From the NCBI GenBank assembly GCA_964346765.1, contig CAYFWB010000003.1:85333-149332 (forward strand): DNA of 64,000 nucleotides, in the 5' to 3' direction. The translations under genes were made by a program, and so were the position numbers. Below the pieces are notes generated by a model. It did no database searches and was not told the origin of the DNA. It saw only the letters and a list, made by a program, of their open reading frames with translations. The DNA is from JBGSPQ01 sp964346765 (lineage in GTDB: Bacteria > Patescibacteriota > Gracilibacteria > UBA1369). Positions 1-7,430 of the stretch are shown here, piece after piece; positions within the stretch are counted from its first letter, which is position 1, and each line of letters opens with the position of its first letter.

Positions 1-990
1 AACATCCATAAGCATCGGCGTCGTTTTCGGCACCAAAGACTCCTCGCGGTCATCACCGATTTCATCTTCACTACCCTCACCTCCGCCAATAACATCATTT
101 TCTTCCAACTCACCACCCCCAATACCGTCACCTTCGACAGTTCCGCTCTCAACAACTTTCAAACCTCCCGTATTTACAATCTTCAAATTACTACTATCAT
201 CAAAAACATTCTCATCGCGATCAATATATTCAAATTCCTCGTCTTCACTCTCGTAGACATAAGACCGCGCCGTCACTACTTGGTCTGGAATCATCAGCGG
301 CTCGCCAACAACTCCTTGCCGAACCGAATCATCGGCAACATCCTCTTTAGCGGGCGATACCAATATTCCAGCTACCGCGCTCTCGGCCGACTTGTCACTA
401 CCAGTGCCACCGCCATATACACCATCAAAATTAAGCTCCGAAACCGAATCACTTCTGTCACCCGGCATCACCAATGACCCCGGAAAAGTTTTAATAGTTT
501 GATTCGATCCAGTATCGTCTATCTCACCAACACCCTCTTCATCAACTTTCTCCGCATCCAAAACAGAAGCGGAAAGTTCAGCCCGCTCAGCCCGCTCACT
601 ATCTTCACCTTCTAAATCTGACACCACTTCAATCTCCTTATCTTCATCTATCCCCACCATAGCTTCATCATTGTTTTCTTCTACTCCCGTCCCCTGCGGC
701 ACAACCACATCACTCCCCATTTCAACCGGCACATTCATCAGCTGAGCCGCCACCACCACAACCAGCAAAGCCGATGGCACAAACGCCAAAACATACTTCC
801 ACCTTGCAAAAAACTCACCAACTCCCGTATTGACATTACTTTCCGGCACATCCATTATTTTGGCTCTTGCCAACACATCTTCACGCAAACGCGCTTTAAA
901 ACCCTGATCAATCACAATATTTTCCTTATGCTTGTCAGCTATAAGCTTTTCAATTACCGATGAAAAATATTTACTGTTCTGTCTCGCCAT
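1..990 (-). CDS. Membrane-anchored acidic protein, probable anti-sigma factor (partial, runs off left edge)
   Basis: An open frame of 330 codons begins at the ATG at 988-990 on the minus strand and is still open at base 1, so the C-terminus is missing. The first 65 residues are charged and probably cytoplasmic. Residues 66-84 form one hydrophobic segment (KYVLAFVPSALLVVVVAAQ), followed by a long Asp/Glu/Ser/Gly-rich, presumably extracytoplasmic, low-complexity region. It starts 11 bases after the stop of the ECF sigma factor gene and is surely co-transcribed with it. Position and single-pass topology fit a membrane anti-sigma factor; no zinc-binding HxxxCxxC motif is visible in the cytoplasmic part, so the role rests on context. 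It could instead be a surface protein controlled by the sigma factor. Confidence 0.75.
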   Translation of the reverse strand, partial: MARQNSKYFSSVIEKLIADKHKENIVIDQGFKARLREDVLARAKIMDVPESNVNTGVGEFFARWKYVLAFVPSALLVVVVAAQLMNVPVEMGSDVVVPQGTGVEENNDEAMVGIDEDKEIEVVSDLEGEDSERAERAELSASVLDAEKVDEEGVGEIDDTGSNQTIKTFPGSLVMPGDRSDSVSELNFDGVYGGGTGSDKSAESAVAGILVSPAKEDVADDSVRQGVVGEPLMIPDQVVTARSYVYESEDEEFEYIDRDENVFDDSSNLKIVNTGGLKVVESGTVEGDGIGGGELEENDVIGGGEGSEDEIGDDREESLVPKTTPMLMDV

Positions 991-1001
991 TTGATTAATA
1001 A

Positions 1002-1541
1002 TTATTGTTGGAAAAGAATTTGTTTAACTTTTTTAAGAGCCCTGAAAACCTTCACACCTATATGATTCGCGCTTAACCCCATAATTTCCGCAATTTCCAC
1101 GTTCGAAACCTCTTCATAGAACTTCAATCGGATAATTTCACGCTCTTCGAGCTCCAATTGAGCCAAAACAACATCCATTTCAGATTTCAGTTCAGATTTT
1201 TTCAGATCCCCCACGTAATCTATCGTCTTATCAGCTGTATTCATACCCTCCTCCAGCTCGGTTGTCTGTCTTTTACCCTGTTCCCTGTACCATTTAAGCA
1301 CATTATTATGGGCGATCTTATAAAGCCAGGCCGAGAAGGGATAACCCCTCCATTCAAAATCGGCAATATGCGACAAAGCGTCGAAAAACGACTGACTGAC
1401 CAGATCTTCAACCGTGTCCTTATCGTCCACTCGCCTGTAAACATAGCGATAAATCTGATCAAAATATTTGTCGTACAAGACCGCGAAGTTTTGCGGATCT
1501 TTCTTGGCCTCCTCAACCATTTTTCTTTCTTGTTCAAGCAC
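1002..1541 (-). CDS. RNA polymerase sigma factor, ECF (sigma-70 region 2 and 4)
   Basis: A 179-residue protein of typical ECF length. Region 2 spans about residues 20-90: a YDKYFDQIYRYVYRRV core-binding helix, then DLVSQSFFDALSHI and WLYKIAHNNVLKWYRE, matching the -10 recognition helices. Region 4 spans about 125-179 with LEEREIIRLKFYEEVSNVEI and the recognition helix AEIMGLSANHIGVKVFRALK. A short acidic linker joins them and no region 3 is present. It directs core polymerase to a dedicated promoter set. The gene lies directly upstream of a membrane protein likely to restrain it and is divergent from a lipoprotein and surface-protein cluster, which suggests envelope regulation. Start is the ATG at 1539-1541, 30 nt downstream of a clear promoter. 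Confidence 0.93.
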   Translation of the reverse strand: MLEQERKMVEEAKKDPQNFAVLYDKYFDQIYRYVYRRVDDKDTVEDLVSQSFFDALSHIADFEWRGYPFSAWLYKIAHNNVLKWYREQGKRQTTELEEGMNTADKTIDYVGDLKKSELKSEMDVVLAQLELEEREIIRLKFYEEVSNVEIAEIMGLSANHIGVKVFRALKKVKQILFQQ

Positions 1542-1570
1542 TTTTAGAATCCTATTGAATAAGGATACTT

Positions 1571-1598
1571 ATTATGCATAAACTTGACAGATTGTCAA
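1571..1598 (-). promoter_or_regulatory. Promoter of the sigma factor operon
   Basis: On the minus strand TTGACA (1593-1598) is followed after 16 bases by CATAAT (1571-1576). The -35 is one arm of a perfect inverted repeat TTGACA-gat-TGTCAA (1584-1598), so a -35-like hexamer also faces the divergent lipoprotein gene, although no good -10 stands at the right distance on that side. Confidence 0.6.
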
Positions 1599-1693
1599 CA
1601 ACTCTATTCCTACACTTTGTATAAGACAAATTGCTGGATTTCATTACACTACAGTGCTAGCATTTTAGCGCATTCATCATTAACCCAAAAAAC

Positions 1694-2308
1694 ATGAAAA
1701 AATTGCTTTTATTAGCCATTTTCAGTCTTTCCCTTACACTCATTGCAATTGGATGTACCAATAACGGATCAAGCACCAATTATTCAAATCTAAATCCGAA
1801 AGAAAAAAACCTGCTTTCCATTCAAGACGAAACCACCGCGAAAATCGAACAATTAAACAATGAACTGCAAAAAGACAGCCCCGACTACGACCAAATTAGA
1901 TTCCTGGCCATTGAAGCGTCCAAATACATCAATGAAAAAATGGACAAAGTGGAAGAGCTGAAAGACGACATTAAAAACAGCAAAATTGTTGAAGAAACTA
2001 AAAATGTATTACAATCAGCTAAATTATTGATTAACAAAATAAAAGAACTGGCTTCCGATCTGCAGGAATTCAAACACGACCTGGCCCGGCTGGCAGAAGA
2101 CGCAAAGTCCGAAATAGAACAAAAAATCAAAGAAACCCAAACTTTACTTGAAGGATACAAAAGCCGTCTTGCGGGCATAAAAGATAAATTCAATGACTTA
2201 CGTGACAAATTGCTAAATTCACTTAATAATGAAGAAGATACCCAGACGACTATGGAGGCTGAATCAAACGAAACACCTGTAATAGAAGTCAAACTGGAAA
2301 ACGAATAA
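1694..2308 (+). CDS. Lipoprotein, alpha-helical/coiled coil
   Basis: The 204-residue product begins with a lipoprotein signal: basic MKK, hydrophobic stretch, lipobox IAIGC with Cys21 as the predicted lipidated residue. The mature part is almost entirely charged, heptad-patterned helix (for example LIKE-type repeats such as IKELASDLQEFKHDLARLAE), predicted to form long coiled coil, with an acidic tail. No enzyme motif is visible. It heads a run of three closely spaced plus-strand genes (19-base gap to the next) encoding envelope proteins, divergent from the sigma factor, so a surface-structure or stress role is likely. Specific function unknown. Confidence 0.85.
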   Translation: MKKLLLLAIFSLSLTLIAIGCTNNGSSTNYSNLNPKEKNLLSIQDETTAKIEQLNNELQKDSPDYDQIRFLAIEASKYINEKMDKVEELKDDIKNSKIVEETKNVLQSAKLLINKIKELASDLQEFKHDLARLAEDAKSEIEQKIKETQTLLEGYKSRLAGIKDKFNDLRDKLLNSLNNEEDTQTTMEAESNETPVIEVKLENE

Positions 2309-2327
2309 ATAATTAATCACAAATACA

Positions 2328-2936
2328 ATGAAAAAAACCCCAATTTTGATCATAACACTGGTTATTTTAGCGATTCCAACGCTCGCCCTGGCCGCAACAA
2401 CGTTTATTCCCCAACCCGTAGACCTCCCCCCCGAAGCGATAGATTACGATGGCAATCCGGTTAGTAATCTCTTCCGCGATCCAAACATCCTGGCCGCCGT
2501 AATAGGTGTTGGCGGACTGCTTGTGGGTTCATTTATAACAATCCTGGCCACTTATGTAATGCGCTGGATGGACAACCGCCGCGAAGACAAACGCGAAGAC
2601 CTACTATTGGAAAGAAGCAAAAAAGAAAAAGAATATCAGATGAAACAAGAAATCTACAAAAACTTCCTTCATGAACTTGCGGACTTGGAAACATTTACAC
2701 AAAAAACCGATGATGAATTCAAAAGACAATGGAATCGCACAGAAATTAAAGTAGATCTTATAGCTTCGCAGGAAGTCAGAGATTTAAAACACCAAATGCA
2801 AAACGAACTACTTGAACTCGCGGAAAAAAACATCAAATCCAAATCAGCTCACCTAAGCGATCAGTACATGAACCTAAGAGACCAACTGCTTGAGGCAATT
2901 AGAAAAGATATCGACATTCTTCAGCCTAAAAAATGA
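2328..2936 (+). CDS. Single-pass membrane protein with cytoplasmic helical domain
   Basis: 202 residues. A signal peptide (about 1-23, ending LALAA) precedes a short extracytoplasmic Pro-rich loop, then a membrane segment at about 54-78 (AAVIGVGGLLVGSFITILAT) and a strongly charged cytoplasmic helical region to the end. The C-terminal part carries IDLIASQEV and LLEAIRKDI, which recur in similar positions in the next gene (IDLFASEQT and LLQALKKDL), so the two share a paralogous cytoplasmic domain. Its stop overlaps the next start (ATGA), indicating translational coupling. Unknown function; probably part of the same envelope complex as its neighbours. Confidence 0.85.
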   Translation: MKKTPILIITLVILAIPTLALAATTFIPQPVDLPPEAIDYDGNPVSNLFRDPNILAAVIGVGGLLVGSFITILATYVMRWMDNRREDKREDLLLERSKKEKEYQMKQEIYKNFLHELADLETFTQKTDDEFKRQWNRTEIKVDLIASQEVRDLKHQMQNELLELAEKNIKSKSAHLSDQYMNLRDQLLEAIRKDIDILQPKK

Positions 2937-4147
2937 AAAAAAAACTCCACACAATAAGCTTTATTTTAATCATCGCCTTCAGCCTGATACCGCTTGCCAA
3001 TGCCCAGGAATACACAATTGACAGCACCTACTATGACCCCGTGTACACGACTGAAGCATTTTTTTACGACCCATATCTCGATCCCGTTTATTACAATCCG
3101 GATTATACTCAAGATCTTGACCAAACCACGGACCCCGACTACACCACGGATCCCGACCAAACCACAGANNNNNNNNNNNNNNNNNNNNNNNNNNNNNNNN
3201 NNNNNNNNNNNNNNNNNNNNNNNNNNNNNNNNNNNNNNNNNNNNNNNNNNNNNNNNNNNNNNNNNNNNCCCGACCAAACCACAGACCCCGACTACACCAC
3301 GGACCCCGACTACACCACAGACCCCGACCAAACCACGGACCCCAACTACACCACAGACCCCAACTACACCACAGACCCCGACTACACCAAACCATTATCC
3401 GAGCCTCCACCCGAAGACCCTGACAACTATATAAACAATGAACCCGCCCCGGTTGACTCAACGGACACCTCCGCCACGGACCCTCCAACAGATGAAACAA
3501 ACAATACTGAAACCTCCAACACAACAGAACCTGACTCCGATATTAACGCCGCTCTCTTCGATTACCCGGAAAGAGAATCCATACTCATTCCAGAAGAAGG
3601 TATTGAAATGCAACCGCGTGAACCACGAAAAAAAATTGAAAAACGCGAACGACCTGAACGTCCCGTAATAGTACATCCCGAACCCGGTGAAGTGATTAAG
3701 AATGTCATCCCCAAAGTCACAAAAAGCCAATTTAACATCTTTCTGGTAATTCTGATTGGACTTATGGCGGGTGCTTTGGTCTGGATCATAACCGGTTTAA
3801 TAATTAATTACGCCCAGGCAAACCGCGAAACCAAACGCATGAAACGCCAAACAGCTTATTCCATCCGTGAACAAAAAATCGACCAGCTGAAGACAGTTTA
3901 TAACCCAATCCAAAACGCCCTCTCCGAAATCGAAAACACTATCGGAACAAACAATTTTTCAAAACAAAACCTAAACGAATACAAAAAAGCCGCAGTGGAA
4001 ATCGACCTGTTTGCATCGGAACAAACAATCAATGCTCACAAAGAAATGATTAATTTATTATCCGGCCAGCAAAAACCGTCTGAACAAGCTTTCGACGAAG
4101 CAAAAAATAATCTGCTCCAAGCCCTGAAAAAAGATCTGAGACTATAA
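2933..4147 (+). CDS. Repeat-rich surface protein with C-terminal membrane anchor (interrupted by assembly gap)
   Basis: Begins with a signal peptide (MKKKLHTISFILIIAFSLIP, cleavage near NAQ) and enters a Tyr/Asp/Thr/Pro tandem repeat of six residues (DPDYTT / DPDQTT / DPNYTT). The repeat contains 100 Ns (3169-3268), so the true length is unknown; the frame is the same on both sides. A Pro/Thr/Glu-rich spacer follows, then one membrane segment (about residues 275-300 as assembled, FNIFLVILIGLMAGALVWII) and a roughly 105-residue cytoplasmic helical domain homologous to that of the preceding gene (IDLFASEQT ... LLQALKKDL). The layout fits an extended wall-spanning stalk anchored from inside. Start overlaps the upstream stop by 4 bases. 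Confidence 0.8.
   Translation: MKKKLHTISFILIIAFSLIPLANAQEYTIDSTYYDPVYTTEAFFYDPYLDPVYYNPDYTQDLDQTTDPDYTTDPDQTTXXXXXXXXXXXXXXXXXXXXXXXXXXXXXXXXXXPDQTTDPDYTTDPDYTTDPDQTTDPNYTTDPNYTTDPDYTKPLSEPPPEDPDNYINNEPAPVDSTDTSATDPPTDETNNTETSNTTEPDSDINAALFDYPERESILIPEEGIEMQPREPRKKIEKRERPERPVIVHPEPGEVIKNVIPKVTKSQFNIFLVILIGLMAGALVWIITGLIINYAQANRETKRMKRQTAYSIREQKIDQLKTVYNPIQNALSEIENTIGTNNFSKQNLNEYKKAAVEIDLFASEQTINAHKEMINLLSGQQKPSEQAFDEAKNNLLQALKKDLRL
3119..3388 (+). repeat. 18-bp coding tandem repeat (DPDYTT unit)
   Basis: Units of the type GACCCCGACTACACCACG repeat in frame on both sides of the N run, with Y/Q and D/N alternation at fixed positions. Sequence identity between units is high, which is why the assembler left a gap here. 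Confidence 0.9.
3169..3268. other. Assembly gap of 100 N
   Basis: Exactly 100 unknown bases, the conventional size for a scaffold gap of undetermined length, lying inside the tandem repeat. Repeat copy number cannot be read here. Confidence 0.99.
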
Positions 4148-4160
4148 ATAAACAGATCTT
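4131..4160. terminator. Inverted repeat between convergent genes, possible bidirectional terminator
   Basis: AAGATCTG (4131-4138) and CAGATCTT (4153-4160) are perfect 8-base inverted arms with a 14-base loop spanning the stop codon of the repeat protein. The release-factor-like gene converges from the right. No run of T follows on either strand, so termination is only suggested. Confidence 0.35.
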
Positions 4161-4170
4161 CCAGGTCCAA

Positions 4171-4590
4171 CTACTCATTCTGCTTAATCTCTTTCCTAGT
4201 CTGCTTAATCTCCGAACGCTGTTTTTTTATCTCCAGCATTTTCTCTTTGGCCTTCTTGGAGCGACGCTTTTTCTGTTTACGCAATTTAAAAATTTTCTGG
4301 GCGCGCTCTGATTTTACTCCCTTAACCTTATCCTCAATCTTCAAAATCAACAATTTATAAGCCGATAATCTATTTTTTGACTGCTCACGATACTTTTGAC
4401 ACCTTATTTCAATACCAGTAGGTTCATGTTTTAATGTTACACAACTGGATGTTTTATTAATTTTCTGCCCCCCTTTACCTCCGCCGCGCACAAATTTTTC
4501 AGTAATATCCTCTACGTTAATATTCAAATGTTTAACTTTTTCAACAAACTTGGGCGATAAATCAACGGGAAATTCTCCAATATCCAACAT
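4171..4590 (-). CDS. Release-factor-like protein with GGQ motif (class I RF domain, ArfB-type)
   Basis: 139 residues when started at the ATG at 4588-4590; a TTG nine bases upstream is less likely. The core is a stand-alone RF-1 domain: GGGKGGQKINKTSSCVTLKH (GGQ loop) followed by PTGIEIRCQKYREQSKNR, the canonical signature of peptidyl-tRNA hydrolysing factors. The codon-recognition domains of RF1/RF2 are absent. The last 40 residues are very basic (KKRRSKKAKEK), like the C-terminal tail that ArfB (YaeJ) inserts into the empty mRNA channel. Likely role: hydrolysis of peptidyl-tRNA on stalled ribosomes as a second rescue route beside tmRNA. Related families (PrfH, C12orf65) are alternatives; the basic tail favours ArfB-like function. 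Confidence 0.85.
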   Translation of the reverse strand: MLDIGEFPVDLSPKFVEKVKHLNINVEDITEKFVRGGGKGGQKINKTSSCVTLKHEPTGIEIRCQKYREQSKNRLSAYKLLILKIEDKVKGVKSERAQKIFKLRKQKKRRSKKAKEKMLEIKKQRSEIKQTRKEIKQNE

Positions 4591-4658
4591 ATAATTCAAA
4601 AAATTATACCTGCTACATGGAATATATACATCACAGCGATAAAAACCAAGTCCGGAAC

Positions 4659-4687
4659 TTGAAATTAAAACGATTATATTGTATAAT
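4659..4687 (+). promoter_or_regulatory. Promoter of the Ig-like exported protein gene
   Basis: TTGAAA (4659-4664), 17-base spacer, TATAAT (4682-4687); the start codon lies 29 bases downstream of the -10. Confidence 0.65.
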
Positions 4688-4715
4688 TAACAGATGAATT
4701 GACCACGAAAAAAGC

Positions 4716-5408
4716 ATGAAAAACACAAAAAAAATATTTTTAATAACGGCACTCTCCATACTGACTGCAACAGCGGCATATGCTTATATGTACTCCGACG
4801 GCGCACTATACAAAGGACAGCTTGTGCCTGTAAATTCAACAGCCATGAGTCTTAGCAAGTACAAAATAGTCATCGAAGAACCAAAAAATGACAACCTTAA
4901 AACCAGCTATAAACACAAAGTAAAATTTCGCGCCTCTATCATGGATTCAAATGGCAAAAATATACAAAACCTGCCGATCAAATGGGAATCAAACCGTGAC
5001 GGAAACCTTGGAGAGGGCGCGGAAATAACCACCCAACTTTCCAAGGGCACACACAAAATAAACTGCATTGCCAAAGATTTCCGGGGAAATGAAAGTTCAT
5101 CCAACATAAATATCACTGCCGAAAATATCGCTCCGCATCTTAAAATCAAAAAACCCGTATCATTAAATCATTTTTCTTACGGAAGCACTGTACCTATGCG
5201 GGTAAACATACATGACTACGAAGATCAAACAATTCCCGATGTTGCCGTATCATGGAAATCCAATATCAACGGCGAAATAGGCAGAGGCAAATCACTCAAT
5301 ATTAAAAATCTTTCACCCGGCACTCACAAAATTACAGTTACTGCCAAAGACAGTGAAGGTCTTGAAACAAGCGCTTCAACCACAATTTCTATCGAACAAA
5401 ATGGCTAA
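4716..5408 (+). CDS. Exported protein with two Ig/PKD-like domains
   Basis: 230 residues. An N-terminal signal or anchor (about 5-22, IFLITALSILTATAAYAY) precedes two similar beta-sandwich repeats of about 90 residues. Both contain W-E/K-S-N and a closing pattern: LPIKWESNRDGNLGEGAEIT with KGTHKINCIAKD in the first, VAVSWKSNINGEIGRGKSLN with PGTHKITVTAKD in the second. This is typical of bacterial Ig-like/PKD adhesion modules. No catalytic motif. It overlaps the next gene by 8 bases (ATGGCTAA), so the two are co-translated. Probably a surface or periplasmic binding protein. Confidence 0.8.
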   Translation: MKNTKKIFLITALSILTATAAYAYMYSDGALYKGQLVPVNSTAMSLSKYKIVIEEPKNDNLKTSYKHKVKFRASIMDSNGKNIQNLPIKWESNRDGNLGEGAEITTQLSKGTHKINCIAKDFRGNESSSNINITAENIAPHLKIKKPVSLNHFSYGSTVPMRVNIHDYEDQTIPDVAVSWKSNINGEIGRGKSLNIKNLSPGTHKITVTAKDSEGLETSASTTISIEQNG

Positions 5409-6441
5409 TCCTGAAAACATTCAACAAACAGTACCAAAGTCTGCGGAAGCCCCCGGCAAATTGCCGAATCCTCTTCATGAAGATCTCGAATCCCAAACAA
5501 CCGACCTGGCCAATTTCAGAAAAGAATTTCTTGAAACACAAAAAAACAATGCCGAAACAATTAATCTTTTTGAATCTCTTGATAATCCCACAACGAAAAA
5601 TATTACAAAACTACGACGCGGTGGTATTGAGCTGTCGGAAAACGAAAAAGACACATTAAAAAAGCACACGCGTCTTTCTTCCGCCTTTCTTGAAGCCACC
5701 GAAGATACCGACAAAATTTCATTCAGAGTGAATTTCAAAGAAAACGAAACCGCCAACAGATACGTCGGAGCCGGAGACTTGCTTCCGGCAAACGTGGAAA
5801 GCATCAAAGTTTTGGACGATTACGGTAATATTATATCGGCAAAAGCCGTAAGAAACATCAATAACCGTCATAGAATCGGTTATTACGACGCGAAAACCGG
5901 CGAATATGTACCAATACATACGGGTTTCAAAATAGTAATATTAAACACAAGGACCGACTCTTCAAGAAACCTGCCCACGAAAAATTCCGCGTCATTTCAG
6001 GCCGACCCGGTACTGACGCGCAGAAAAATGCGTGAACACATAGGCCTTTTCGAAAACACCCAACCAAATACAACATCTGAAGACTTGCACATCGGACTAA
6101 ACAAAACCACCCCCGTTTCCGCCACAAGAAAAGAAATAAAAGAAAACAACCTGCCCGAACCAGAATCAAAAAAACCGGCCAAAAAAGAAATAATCAGTAA
6201 ACCACAGCTAGAACTACAAGGATATAAAATCCAAAAAAGCGTAGATCCTAAAGTCACTCGCGCAGCAGTAAAGTGTCTTAAAAAAGGCGGCCCGCTGGGC
6301 ACAACCTTCTATGCCGAAATCAACGGTAACCGATACGCCTTCCACCGCGAAAAACACATCCATCCGTCTTCCCACTGCCCGCCGCTACCACAAAGACTGT
6401 GCGGCTATCACCACGGAATAAGTGTTTACAAAGCAAGCTAA
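5401..6441 (+). CDS. Hypothetical protein, no recognised family
   Basis: 346 residues from the ATG at 5401, which lies in the stop region of the preceding gene; an in-frame start 48 bases upstream would sit deep inside that gene and was rejected. No signal peptide. The first 85 residues are polar helix. Residues about 95-185 look like a folded domain (ISFRVNFKENETANRYVGAG, LLPANVESIKVLDDYGN, IGYYDAKTGEYVPIHTGFKI). A low-complexity charged linker follows and the C-terminus has a small Cys/His-containing segment (HIHPSSHCPPLP, LCGYHH). Coupled to the Ig-like protein, so an envelope-related role is possible. I do not recognise it. Confidence 0.65.
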   Translation: MANPENIQQTVPKSAEAPGKLPNPLHEDLESQTTDLANFRKEFLETQKNNAETINLFESLDNPTTKNITKLRRGGIELSENEKDTLKKHTRLSSAFLEATEDTDKISFRVNFKENETANRYVGAGDLLPANVESIKVLDDYGNIISAKAVRNINNRHRIGYYDAKTGEYVPIHTGFKIVILNTRTDSSRNLPTKNSASFQADPVLTRRKMREHIGLFENTQPNTTSEDLHIGLNKTTPVSATRKEIKENNLPEPESKKPAKKEIISKPQLELQGYKIQKSVDPKVTRAAVKCLKKGGPLGTTFYAEINGNRYAFHREKHIHPSSHCPPLPQRLCGYHHGISVYKAS

Positions 6442-6449
6442 GTCCTATT

Positions 6450-7221
6450 TCAAAACTTTGCGCAAACCCATAAAAAGCGCCAGCCCCCCAGAATTGACTG
6501 ATTTCTTGTAATCATACCAAATTGATCTCTGGCTTCAACGGCCGAGCGCATCTTTTCGTTACAATTATTAACCGCCACCAAAAAAGCTTTATCGGCTCCC
6601 TCATTCGGTTCACCTTCACCCGTTTTATTATCGGGCAAAATATCCGTCGTACTATCGCCAATTTGCAAATACAACACCTCTTCAGGTTTCACATTTCTAG
6701 TATCGCAAACATAGCCCATTAAGGTACTGAATTTATTAACATCCTTATGCCCGATATCAATATAACCAGCTGTAGGATTATAATTTGCCACCAATAACCC
6801 CTGTTCATACATCGACTCAACAACATCTATTCTGCCTTAAATTTCGGCAATTCTTTTCTGATGGGTATCTGCAATTAAAGCCATAACCTCATCCAAAGCC
6901 GTTAAAATATTTTTCTTTTGACCATTTAATCTGCAACCTTATATACTTCTTTCTAAAAGCTCTCGCAAAAGCGTGAACATCTCTTTGCACCTTCGAAACC
7001 AATTCAGCAGAAGAATATGATTCCTCAAGATTAAAAGTCGAATTAAAATCCAGTGAAACCACAACCAATTTTGTATTCGGTTCCTTAAGTTTTTCAACAA
7101 ACTCATCATTCAAATCCAAGCCCCGTTCAAGCTCTTCATATTCCATTAATGCCAAATCAACCACTCTCGCTTCTTCAAAATCATCAATTAAGGGTCGATA
7201 CTCCTTAATCGCTTTAATCAC
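6450..7221 (-). pseudogene. Broken HAD-family phosphatase
   Basis: Two minus-strand fragments look like one disrupted gene. The upstream piece (GTG at 7221 to TGA at 6889) has KLVVVSLDFNSTF, resembling HAD motif I but with DxN instead of DxD. The downstream piece (ATG at 6812 to 6450) has HKDVNKFSTLMGYVCDTRNV and LYLQIGDSTTDILPDNKTGE, a good HAD-IIB motif III/IV with the GDSxxD acid pair. Between them another frame reads ALDEVMALIADTHQKRIAEI, then TAA, then GRIDVVESMYEQ running into the downstream piece. So joining the parts needs one frameshift and one stop readthrough. Unusually for this window, AAGGAAG stands just before the GTG. Alternatives: two small real genes, or assembly errors. Confidence 0.55.
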
Positions 7222-7430
7222 ATCTTCCTTATATGCAATTTATTTTACATAAAAAATTCGCACCCAAATAAAATCGTATCAAAATGAAAAAAAACTACAA
7301 GATAAAATATATTACCTCATAATACTTCAACAATAACGCACAACTCGTTTCATGCACCTAAAAAAGACAATTTGAACTTTTGCATAAAAAAAACGAGCAT
7401 GCTAATTTACATTTACAATAAACAACAAAT

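Noticed and set aside
1158..1547. 129-codon plus-strand frame opposite the sigma factor gene
   Set aside because: It is antisense to a clear ECF sigma factor and has no signature of its own.
3119..3388. Regular 18-bp repeats resembling a CRISPR array or satellite
   Set aside because: There are no unique spacers; the repeat is in frame and codes for DPDYTT units in an exported protein.
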